Shown: piece by piece, positions 56,544 to 64,000 of the stretch
Position numbering within the stretch: position 1 is the first letter of the stretch
How the letters are laid out: every line of letters begins with the position of its first letter
NCBI RefSeq assembly: GCF_001012815.1
Contig: NZ_JYJP01000014.1
Coordinates: 1-64,000 of the forward strand
DNA: 64,000 bases
Direction: 5' to 3'
Source of the DNA: Vibrio mexicanus
Lineage (GTDB): Bacteria > Pseudomonadota > Gammaproteobacteria > Enterobacterales > Vibrionaceae
Program-made: the position numbers and the translations under genes
The notes under the pieces: generated by a model
Told to the model about the DNA's origin: nothing
What the model saw: the letters and a program-made list of their open reading frames with translations, nothing else
The model's database searches: none

Positions 56544-57613
56544 TTAGTCGCCAGTATGGCCACTCTTGGTTAAATCACATAATGCTTGGGGAACATGCGA
56601 CAAGCTAGCAACATGTGTAGCGCCCCCAATATCGATCGCCGCTTTCGGCATACCCCACACTACGCTAGACTTTTGGTCCTGAGCGATTGTCTCCGCACCT
56701 TGGTTCTTCATATTGAGCAAACCTTTAGCGCCATCTTGTCCCATTCCAGTAAGAAGGACACCCACCGCTTTTGCCCCGACCACTTCTGCTACGGCATCAA
56801 ACATCACATCCACCGACGGCTTATGCCGATTCACCGGCGGCCTATCATCGATCTGGCAATAGAGGTGTTTGCCTTTTCTCACAATCACGAGATGCTTGTC
56901 GCCAGGTGCAAGGTAGGCACAACCATGAATCAGGGGGCGCAACTTACCGTGAGCTCTTTCACTTCAATAGCACTTTCAGAGTTCAAACGCTTGGCAAATG
57001 AGGCGGTAAACATGGCGCTGATATGTTGAGTTATCACGATAGGTGGTAAGCGATTAGGTAAGCCAGAAAGAACCTTCTTCACCGCTTCAGTTCCTCCAGT
57101 AGAGGCCCCTATAGCAATGAGCTCAACATCATTTTTTGAAGATAGAGACTTTGAACGTACTAAGTTCGATGCCGCAGATTGAACATTACGTCCTTCGTTT
57201 CCTGTCACATTGGCCTGGGCCGCCATTTTGATTTTACTGTTTACCTCTTGGCGATAATCAGTAAGCTCGCCAGTATCTTCAACGGCTGGTTTGGGGAAGT
57301 AATCTATCGCTCCCAACTCCAAGGCAGCCAAAGTAGGTTCAGCCCCATGTTGAGTTAGGGTCGAAATCATCACAACTGGCATAGGCCTCAAGCGCATGAG
57401 ATTTTTCAAAAACTGCACCCCATTCATTTTCGGCATCTCAATGTCGAGAGTGAGAACATCAGGATTATGTTTCTTTATCAGATCTCTCGCTTCGTAAGGG
57501 TCTTCCGCCGTGGCAACGACTTCGAGTTGGTCGTCAGAGTTGATAATTTGCGATAACAACGCTCTAAAAACAGGCGAGTCGTCGACGACGAGAACCTTTA
57601 TTTTTCTGCTCAT
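56544..57613 (-). CDS. cheB: CheB protein-glutamate methylesterase (frameshifted)
   Basis: A 356-residue enzyme when repaired. The receiver domain (about 1-125) has [14 protein letters not shown] and the phospho-acceptor in [12 protein letters not shown]. The methylesterase triad is visible: Ser in [11 protein letters not shown], His in [13 protein letters not shown] and Asp in [11 protein letters not shown]. It removes methyl groups from chemoreceptors to reset sensitivity. The C missing at 56933-56937 breaks the frame after [10 protein letters not shown]; restoring it reads on into [14 protein letters not shown]. Its ATG overlaps the cheD stop by one base (TAATG). Confidence 0.95.
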
Positions 57614-58256
57614 TAGAATAACTCCACATCATCGTCATGTTTTTGGTGGCTTTCACGGCCAATCTGAGAGGCATATTTATCTTCAAGATGCTGAAGATTG
57701 TTCGCTTCTCCAAACGGAATTCGCTTAATCCAAGCACGGCCAGACAATGGATCAAACATCACTTTTCTTGGCTCTAGCCACCCAAATCTTGCGCCTGTAC
57801 AGAAAAGGATTCTTGTTCAACATAGTGAAGAATGAACTCAATGTTTTTCTTGCCAATCATGGAGTGCTTACCCAGCATTTGGGCGCCACCAAACAACTTT
57901 ATCTGCAAATTACGCCTGTCGGCACCAAGGTGAACGAGTTCATTAATCAACATTTCCATGGCATGGCTACCGTATCGCGCGGCCGTTGATAAAAACTCAT
58001 CAGCGTGCCAGTGTCTCAGCTCTGCATGACTATCAAAGGGCAACAAGAAGTGATTCATTCCGCCGATTTTTAGAGTAGGCTCCCACATGCATGCCGCAAC
58101 ACAAGAACCCAAACCGGTACAGATGATCTCTTCTTTATTGGTGCAATAAACTCCACCAGGTTGCACCTTCACGATATGCGCCTCTCTTTGCGGGTGATAA
58201 AACCGGCTATAGAGGTTACTGCCGTTGGGATGAAGTCGTTCACTGATTGAAGTCAT
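57613..58256 (-). CDS. cheD: CheD chemoreceptor glutamine deamidase (frameshifted)
   Basis: A 214-residue deamidase when repaired. The catalytic Cys and His lie in [14 protein letters not shown] and GGMNHFLLP (about residues 47-72), and KLFGGAQML is typical. CheD converts receptor glutamines to glutamate and can promote CheA activity. The frame is lost at 57784-57786 because GATTTTGGG has lost a T. Beyond it, [20 protein letters not shown] runs on to DDDVELF and a TAA that overlaps the cheB start. The missing 55 residues had no other gene assigned. Confidence 0.92.
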
Positions 58257-58265
58257 AGTTCATTG

Positions 58266-59126
58266 CTACCGTTTTACATATATGGTGTGACCCAAGTGAT
58301 GAAAAATCTCACTACTCGCCCCCACACTTTCCGAATGGCCGATTAGCAATATGCCATTGGGATTCAACTGCTGATGAAAACGTTTGAGCAAGTGTTGTTG
58401 CGTCTCTTTATCGAAGTAAATCATGACATTGCGGCATGAAATCAGATCAAACTTTTCATTAAAGTTCCACTGTTCCAGCAAATTTAGCTGACGAAACTGG
58501 ATAAGCTGCTGCAATCCTTTGGCGATTTTTATATTGCCTTGTTGGGCACCTCTCCCCTTCACAAAACAGGGTTTGAGATACGGTTTGGGAATGCTTTCTA
58601 GCACGCCACCAGGATAGATCCCCTGCTGAGCAACAGACAGCACATTGGTATCCAGATCCGTCGCGACAATTCTGACCGATGGACACCAATCCAAAACACC
58701 TGAACGATACAGAGAAGAAACCAGACTATACGGCTCTTGGCCTGTTGAACATCCTGCAGACCATATCCGTATCTCTTCGCAGTGACGCTCTTGCCACTCT
58801 TTGGCCATCACTTTCTCGATAAACTCAAAGTGGTGATACTCTCTAAAAAACTCGGTTTTATTGGTCGTCAAACTGTTAATGAAGTGAACACGTTCTTGTT
58901 CATCACTTTCTATAATGCTCTTGAAATCACTAAAACGTTTTAGCCCACGCTTACGCAGCAAGCGACTAACACGGCCGTAGACCATGGTCTTCTTTCTATC
59001 GGACAGATAGATACCGACCGTTTTATGAATGAACCACTGAATAAACTTAAAGTCCTTATCAGTGAGTTCAAATTCCCTTTCCATGGTCGTTGATACTGGT
59101 TCAGAACGAGTTAGAACTCTTCCCAT
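58266..59126 (-). CDS. cheR: CheR chemoreceptor methyltransferase
   Basis: A 286-residue S-adenosyl-methionine-dependent enzyme that methylates receptor glutamates. It has the N-terminal helical domain (about 15-95) and a C-terminal methyltransferase domain, with [16 protein letters not shown] (SAM-binding motif I), [19 protein letters not shown], and [13 protein letters not shown]. The frame starts at ATG 59126, overlapping the aer2 end by 16 bp; a second ATG at 59084 (MEREFELTD) is possible. The aer2 product ends EWEEF, an x-W-x-x-F tail of the kind that tethers CheR. Confidence 0.95.
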   Translation of the reverse strand: MGRVLTRSEPVSTTMEREFELTDKDFKFIQWFIHKTVGIYLSDRKKTMVYGRVSRLLRKRGLKRFSDFKSIIESDEQERVHFINSLTTNKTEFFREYHHFEFIEKVMAKEWQERHCEEIRIWSAGCSTGQEPYSLVSSLYRSGVLDWCPSVRIVATDLDTNVLSVAQQGIYPGGVLESIPKPYLKPCFVKGRGAQQGNIKIAKGLQQLIQFRQLNLLEQWNFNEKFDLISCRNVMIYFDKETQQHLLKRFHQQLNPNGILLIGHSESVGASSEIFHHLGHTIYVKR

Positions 59127-61564
59127 TCGTCACTATCCTCACTAAATTTCATGCCCGAATTGACCACATTACTTTTCGATACAGGGTTACTCGAGCGAAT
59201 ATTACTGATGTTGGTAGGGCGAGGGGTGCTTACCTCCTGCCTCGCGGAAGACGATGTCGACTCAAAGGTGGTGACCTTTGCATCACTGTTGAAGTAGTTC
59301 ATCAAGTTCAGCAATTGTTTACCTTCATCTTTGAGTGATTGACTCGCTGCCGACGTTTCTTCCACCAGTGATGCGTTTTGCTGGGTCATCTCATCCATCA
59401 TGGTAATAGCGCGGTTGATCTCATCGATCCCCGTTGATTGCTCCGCGCTTGAATCCGCAATCTGCGCAATCAGCTCTGTCACTTTCTCTACTGCATCAAC
59501 AATTTCATTCAAGGTCTCACCGGATTTGTCCACCAACCGAGAACCTTCATCGACCTTCTCAACACTGTCCTTGATTAAACCTTTGATCTCTTTTGCCGCT
59601 GCCGCACTTCGCTGAGCGAGGTTACGGACTTCACCAGCGACAACCGCAAAACCACGACCTTGCTCACCGGCTCTTGCGGCCTCTACTGCAGCATTAAGTG
59701 CCAACAGGTTGGTTTGAAATGCAATCTCATCAATGACACCAATGATGTCTGAAATCTTCTTACTGGCACTGTTGATCTCTGACATGGCAGACACCGCTTG
59801 CCCAACGACTTCGCCACCTCGGCCCGCTTTTTTCGCCGCATCATCGGCAAGCTCATTGGCGCCTTTTGCGTTATCAGCATTCTGCTTAACGGTGGCCGTC
59901 ATCTCTTCCATGCTTGCAGCTGTTTCTTCAAGGTTTGAAGCCTGAGCTTCCACACGCTGGCTCAAGTCATCATTGCCTTCTGCGATCTCTGTTGATGCGG
60001 TTGCCACGCGCGCTGATGACGTGGTGATTTTCTCTACCATATTTCTTAGGTTAAGAATCGAAGTGTTCACCGCATTTTCTAAACGACCAAACTCTCCTTG
60101 ATTGCCTTCATCCATACTTGAGTTCAGATCACCTTCTGCCACATGGCTCATCACCTCAATACACTGCCCCAGTGGCGCTACTAAGGTATCGAGCAAGTTA
60201 TTAATGCCGTCGCCTAGCTCTTTCATAAAGCCGTTGTAGACGGTAGTATCAATGCGTTCATTTAACTCACCTGCAATCGCTTTTTGAATCAAGTCCTCGA
60301 CTTGTCTTTGACCATCGCGCTGCTCGGTAATATCTACCCATTGAAGTGCTGGTCCAATGTAGTTACCCGAACCGTCGCGCATCGCAATACAGGTTAGATT
60401 GAACTCAAGACCCGCCACTTTAATGTCTGAGCTAAACGGCAGTCGGTCAGGATTATTAATAATGGCGCGCTGGTGAGCAGGGTTCTTGTGGAAAATATCA
60501 ATATTCTTACCCACAAGGTTACTGGCATCGAATCCAGGTAACACCGCTTGAAGTTGGGGCTCGCGGCTTTTCAGTAGTGTCGCAAGAGACGGGTTCACAT
60601 ACTGAATCACCCCTTCTTCATCCGCCATCATCAAGTTGGTCGTCATACCTTTCACCGCGGAAGCCAAGCGGCCAATCTCTTTCTCTTGTGCTCGTTCTTC
60701 GGTTACATCTCGCCACTCAAGCGTGTTACCAATGTATTCACCCTCTTTGTTGTGAATCGCGGCAACATTGAGCTCAATTTTTAAGTCGCCAACTGAGATA
60801 TCGGTTTTGTAAGGTAGGTTGGTTGGGTCAGCTAACAATTGTCGCTGATGCGCGGGGTTGCGGTGAAACTCATCAATACAACGTCCCATCAGCCATTCTG
60901 TTGAGGCGGTAAAACCACTCCAAACGGTTCTAAACACCGCTTCATGTTTTCTAAAGAGTTTGAGTGTTTCTTCGTTGATATAAGTAATCTCGAAATCTCT
61001 GTCGATCATCACCATGGCTGTTTGAGCTTGATCTACCGCCGCCTGTAAGCGAGCAATCGCATCTTCTTTTCGGAGCGCCTCGGTGACATCCTCCCATTCT
61101 AATGTGTTGCCAACATAGTTTCCTTGAGCATCGACTATGGCGCCAACGTTAAGGGAGATCTTGACATCTTTTATAGTAATAACCGTGTTGTATGGCATAT
61201 TCCCAGGATTAGACAACAGCTGTCTTTGATGTTGCGGATTGGCATGAAAACCATCTATGCAGTAGCCATCCAGAAAAGATTCGGTCGCTTCAAATCCCGG
61301 CCAAACAGACTGAAACAGACGCTCATGGTGCTTCAGAAGCTCCAATGATTTTCGGTTAAAATAGGTGATCTTGAAGTCTCGGTCGATCATCATTAACGCT
61401 GTTTGAGCGCCATCTAATGCCGCGACAAGCCGATCGCTGGATACATGACTTGTTGATGATTCTTCGACATCGCTTACTTGCATCAATGAGTCCTTAAGCT
61501 CAGGCGCCTTTTGCTCATATGCGTGGTGGCGTGTCTCTTCCTTGTTTCGATTCCAAAATGCCAT
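59111..61564 (-). CDS. aer2: Aer2-type cytoplasmic chemoreceptor with three PAS domains
   Basis: An 817-residue soluble chemoreceptor with no membrane segment. It has three tandem PAS domains (about residues 46-165, 170-288 and 297-413), a HAMP-like region (about 425-515) and a signalling domain with the tip [28 protein letters not shown]. Each PAS repeats the same landmarks: FH-x-NP-x-HQR (His 107/112, 234/239 and 359/364) and a Trp 45 residues after the second His (W157, W284 and W409, in LEW or LQW). In PaAer2 and V. cholerae Aer2 these positions bind heme and sense oxygen. The tail EWEEF fits the CheR-docking pentapeptide. ATG 61564 follows GAGGTG. Confidence 0.93.
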   Translation of the reverse strand: MAFWNRNKEETRHHAYEQKAPELKDSLMQVSDVEESSTSHVSSDRLVAALDGAQTALMMIDRDFKITYFNRKSLELLKHHERLFQSVWPGFEATESFLDGYCIDGFHANPQHQRQLLSNPGNMPYNTVITIKDVKISLNVGAIVDAQGNYVGNTLEWEDVTEALRKEDAIARLQAAVDQAQTAMVMIDRDFEITYINEETLKLFRKHEAVFRTVWSGFTASTEWLMGRCIDEFHRNPAHQRQLLADPTNLPYKTDISVGDLKIELNVAAIHNKEGEYIGNTLEWRDVTEERAQEKEIGRLASAVKGMTTNLMMADEEGVIQYVNPSLATLLKSREPQLQAVLPGFDASNLVGKNIDIFHKNPAHQRAIINNPDRLPFSSDIKVAGLEFNLTCIAMRDGSGNYIGPALQWVDITEQRDGQRQVEDLIQKAIAGELNERIDTTVYNGFMKELGDGINNLLDTLVAPLGQCIEVMSHVAEGDLNSSMDEGNQGEFGRLENAVNTSILNLRNMVEKITTSSARVATASTEIAEGNDDLSQRVEAQASNLEETAASMEEMTATVKQNADNAKGANELADDAAKKAGRGGEVVGQAVSAMSEINSASKKISDIIGVIDEIAFQTNLLALNAAVEAARAGEQGRGFAVVAGEVRNLAQRSAAAAKEIKGLIKDSVEKVDEGSRLVDKSGETLNEIVDAVEKVTELIAQIADSSAEQSTGIDEINRAITMMDEMTQQNASLVEETSAASQSLKDEGKQLLNLMNYFNSDAKVTTFESTSSSARQEVSTPRPTNISNIRSSNPVSKSNVVNSGMKFSEDSDEWEEF

Positions 61565-61573
61565 AGTTCACCT

Positions 61574-62038
61574 CTAGACCAGCGTTTCTTCTGTAGTTGT
61601 TCGATTTAGCTCTGCTACATCAAAAAGAGCTTCTAGGTTTATTAGTATTAGATGTCCGCTCTCTACAGAGGCTATGCCTTTGATATAACTGTCATCGACG
61701 GTTACTGACATATGTGGTGCAGACTTTATTTCGTTTTCCATTAAGGCGTACACTTCCGATACACCATCAACAATGATTCCCAGTGGGTGTTTCTCTTCAC
61801 TATTGAGCACTATCACAACGGTAGTGGAGCTGATTTCCGCCGGCGTTAGGTTAAAACGCATACGTAAATCAACAATCGGCACGTACTCCCCGCGGATCTC
61901 TAGCACACCTTTCAAGTAATCAGGTGAATTGGGGATGACTCGTATCTCGCTCCAGCCACGCACTTCACGGACATCTAGAATAGGTACGCCATACTCTTCG
62001 TCATTCAAAATGAAACTCAAAAACTCTTGGGCAGCCAT
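61574..62038 (-). CDS. cheW: CheW coupling protein (second copy)
   Basis: A 154-residue adaptor that links receptors to CheA. It has the two SH3-like halves of CheW, with FLSFILNDEEYGVPILDVREV at the start, LKGVLEIRGEYVPIVDLRMRF in the middle and HLILINLEALFD near the end. It lies three bases after the first cheW and nine bases before aer2. Two cheW genes in one cluster suggest different receptor or array positions. Confidence 0.94.
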   Translation of the reverse strand: MAAQEFLSFILNDEEYGVPILDVREVRGWSEIRVIPNSPDYLKGVLEIRGEYVPIVDLRMRFNLTPAEISSTTVVIVLNSEEKHPLGIIVDGVSEVYALMENEIKSAPHMSVTVDDSYIKGIASVESGHLILINLEALFDVAELNRTTTEETLV

Positions 62039-62041
62039 TCT

Positions 62042-62565
62042 CTAATCTCCCCTCAGTATGCGTTCGATGTTGAGTAGCTCTTCGGTGTCAATCAGTGACA
62101 TCACTTCACTGCCGACATTCATGACACCTTGCAAGTAAGAGGTGACCAATGACTCCCCTACTGCAGGAAATAACTCACTATCACCTTGTGCGATCACATC
62201 GCTCATGGCGTCGACCACCAAACCCATCAAACGCTCTGTATCGTTGCTGTAATCGTGTAGAACTAAGACAACAGTGGTTGGTAAGTACTGGGCCTCACCC
62301 ACCGAAAATCGCAGGCGCAGATCAATAACGGGGACGACCATGCCTCTTAAGTTGATAACGCCTTTGACGTACGAAGGTGAACGGGGATAGGGGTTGGTGT
62401 TTCCCAAACTCGAATCTCTTCAACATCATTGATTGGGACGCCGTAAAGCTCTTCAGCAAGGTAAAAACTCAAGAAGTCAGCACTTTCATTAATATCTAAC
62501 TCGCTTAGTACCTTCTGCTCAGAGTGTTGATTTTCTGTATTTGCGATTGCTATATCCATACTCAC
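62042..62565 (-). CDS. cheW: CheW coupling protein (first copy, frameshifted)
   Basis: A 174-residue adaptor when repaired. The N-terminal part (LSFYLAEELYGVPINDVEEI) and the main part (SYVKGVINLRGMVVPVIDLRLRF...SLIDTEELL) are in different frames. A C missing from the run at 62383-62386 explains this: TPIPRSPSYVKGV reads through when it is restored. It has an N-terminal extension of about 30 residues, rich in acidic residues, relative to the second copy. It lies nine bases after cheA. Confidence 0.93.
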
Positions 62566-62574
62566 GACCGTCTC

Positions 62575-64000
62575 CTATGCGGCAATGCCTTTGTTGCGAT
62601 TGTCCCCCTGCCCGCGCGCAGTAAAAGAGGTAATCAAACCCTGAATATCGAGAATTAGTGATACCGAACCATCCCCTAAAATGGTCGCTCCGGATATGCC
62701 TGCAACTTTGCTGTAGTTTGACTCCAAACTTTTGATAACGACTTGCTGCTGGTCGAGCAATTCATCGATAAGCAAACCAACGCGATTTCCGGCTGCTTCA
62801 ACAAAACAGAGAATTCGTTTACTAAGCGAACCACTCTCGCCCATTTCCAATTCATCTTGCAGACGAAGAATAGGGATGTTCTCTTCACGCAGACGATAGA
62901 GTTCAACCCCACCGGAAGCCAACTTAATACTTTTAGGATCGATCTGAATTGACTCAACAATAGTGAGTAGAGGAATGATATAGACTTCTCCACCCACGCG
63001 GACGAGTTGACCGTCGAGAATCGCAAGGGTGAGAGGAAGATTGATAGTGAATCGACTGCCTTTGCCTAGCTCGGATTCCACTTCGATATGCCCACCAAGC
63101 TCTTCAATATTTCGTTTCACCACATCCATACCAACGCCGCGCCCGAAATATCAGACACTTGTTCGGCAGTGGAAAAACCAGGGGCAAATATCAGGTTGAG
63201 GACTTGTTTGTCAGACATCTCTTCGCGATGAGTGTTGCTATCCACTACGCCTTTCTCTTGCGCTTTCGCCCACAACTTATCGCAATCGATGCCCGCACCA
63301 TCATCGATAATTTCAATCACGATGGCGCCACCTTGATGGTAAGCGTTTAACTCAATGGTACCTTGCTCAGGCTTACCGCTTTCTAACCGAACTTGTGGAA
63401 CTTCAATCCCGTGGTCGATACCATTTCGGACTAAGTGGACAAGTGGATCGACAATGCGCTCCAAAACGGTTTTATCGAGCTCGGTTTGTTCCCCCTTGAT
63501 AAGCAGCTCAACCTTCTTATCGAGACGGCCACACAAATCTCGAACCAAACGCGGGAAGCGACTGAATGCAAAACTCATCGGCAACATACGAATGTTCAAT
63601 ACATTCTCTTGTAAATCTTTGCTGTTTTGCAGTAACTGATCTAAACCCGATTTAAGTTTCTCAAGCTTATCAATCGTAAAGTCATTACCAATTTCCGTCA
63701 GCATGGACTGGGTGATCACTAGCTCACCAACAAGATTAATCAGGCTATCTACTTTATCGATATCTACCCGTATAGAGCTGACACTCGATTCCGTTTTATT
63801 AGCCTTAGCCGGTGTAGCTGGGGGCTTTTTAGTGGCATCTTTACTGGCATTAATTACCTGACTGTCAGCGGCTTCAGGTACCGCATCGGGTGTATTAGAA
63901 GTGGAGTCAGTATCAACGAATTCATGTTCTGCAGATTCGACGCTAGATTCGGCTTGAATATCGTTTGTTGCGGTTTCACTTTCGGTACTCGCTAACTGCG
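62575..64000 (-). CDS. cheA: CheA sensor histidine kinase (partial, frameshifted)
   Basis: The 3' part of cheA; the gene runs off the right edge, so the start, P1 phosphotransfer domain and P2 are not seen. Visible are an acidic, Ala/Ser-rich linker (63780-64000), the dimerisation domain (DKVDSLINLVGELVITQSML), the ATPase domain with N-box HLVRNGIDHG, G1 DDGAGID and G2 GRGVGMDVVK, and the CheW-like P5 domain (LAILDGQLVRVGGEVYIIPL). A missing C near 63140-63144 breaks SDISGRGVGMDVV. Restoring it joins both parts. It is the first gene seen of the minus-strand chemotaxis operon; the cognate CheY is outside the window. Confidence 0.95.

Noticed and set aside
1-64000. tRNA, rRNA, CRISPR arrays, prophage or transposase genes
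   Set aside because: None was seen on reading both strands; no cloverleaf, regular spaced repeats or integrase/transposase motifs were noticed.

Overview
The window reads as part of the second chromosome of a Vibrio species. The evidence is a Qrr quorum-sensing small RNA with its sigma-54 promoter and LuxO site, a PopT-type (DUF368) transporter, a putA-putP locus with an AraC regulator, a Lap biofilm-release module, and an accessory chemotaxis operon of the type found on V. cholerae chromosome II. Gene order recalls the V. cholerae VCA1060-VCA1096 region; this is from memory and was not searched. The species cannot be fixed from the sequence alone. No rRNA, tRNA, CRISPR array, transposase or prophage was seen.

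Layout. 0-9.5 kb: an MFS transporter preceded by a tiny His-rich ORF, a divergent LysR regulator, an outer-membrane barrel, an EEP-family hydrolase, an ABA4-like membrane protein, a GNAT acetyltransferase, a small-molecule kinase, a PilZ protein and the glutamate symporter GltS. 9.8-15.8 kb: the qrr sRNA, a 267-bp inverted-repeat element, popT, a three-gene copper-delivery cluster (FixH-like, SCO, PCuAC), a Sel1-repeat protein and a bactofilin-M23 endopeptidase pair. 16-28.8 kb: mostly single genes, namely a Gfo/Idh/MocA oxidoreductase, a DUF481 barrel, a lipoprotein, a universal stress protein, an amidinotransferase, an ABC exporter, a degenerate nuclease-fold protein, LysR, YccF, TauE/SafE, DUF445 and Lrp/AsnC. 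29.4-35.9 kb: proline catabolism (putP, a stand-alone PutA C-terminal-type domain, putA, putR). 36.3-39.4 kb: two tandem paralogous envelope proteins with PEGA domains, one carrying a formylglycine-generating-enzyme-like domain. 39.5-46.6 kb: pdxH and the Lap module (membrane fusion protein, LapG protease, LapD c-di-GMP receptor, type I ABC transporter). 46.6-51.4 kb: ribB with its FMN riboswitch, an aldehyde dehydrogenase, a PAP2 phosphatase and several unannotated small ORFs. 51.4-64 kb: a DUF342 protein and one long minus-strand operon, cheA-cheW-cheW-aer2-cheR-cheD-cheB-MCP-STAS-response regulator/phosphatase, running off the right edge inside cheA.

How the parts work together. The Lap genes form a surface-adhesin secretion and release switch controlled by c-di-GMP; the adhesin itself and the outer-membrane pore are not in the window. 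The chemotaxis operon contains an Aer2-type receptor with three PAS domains that look heme-binding, a full adaptation set (CheR, CheB, CheD), and a partner-switch output (STAS protein plus PP2C phosphatase/HATPase response regulator). The proline genes form a catabolic operon that PutR probably activates.

Sequence quality matters to every reader of this annotation. At least 15 genes are broken by single-base indels, nearly all single-base losses in short homopolymers. In each case adding or removing one base restores a full-length, family-typical protein. I therefore annotate these as whole genes and give the position of the break. The most likely explanation is assembly error rather than gene decay.
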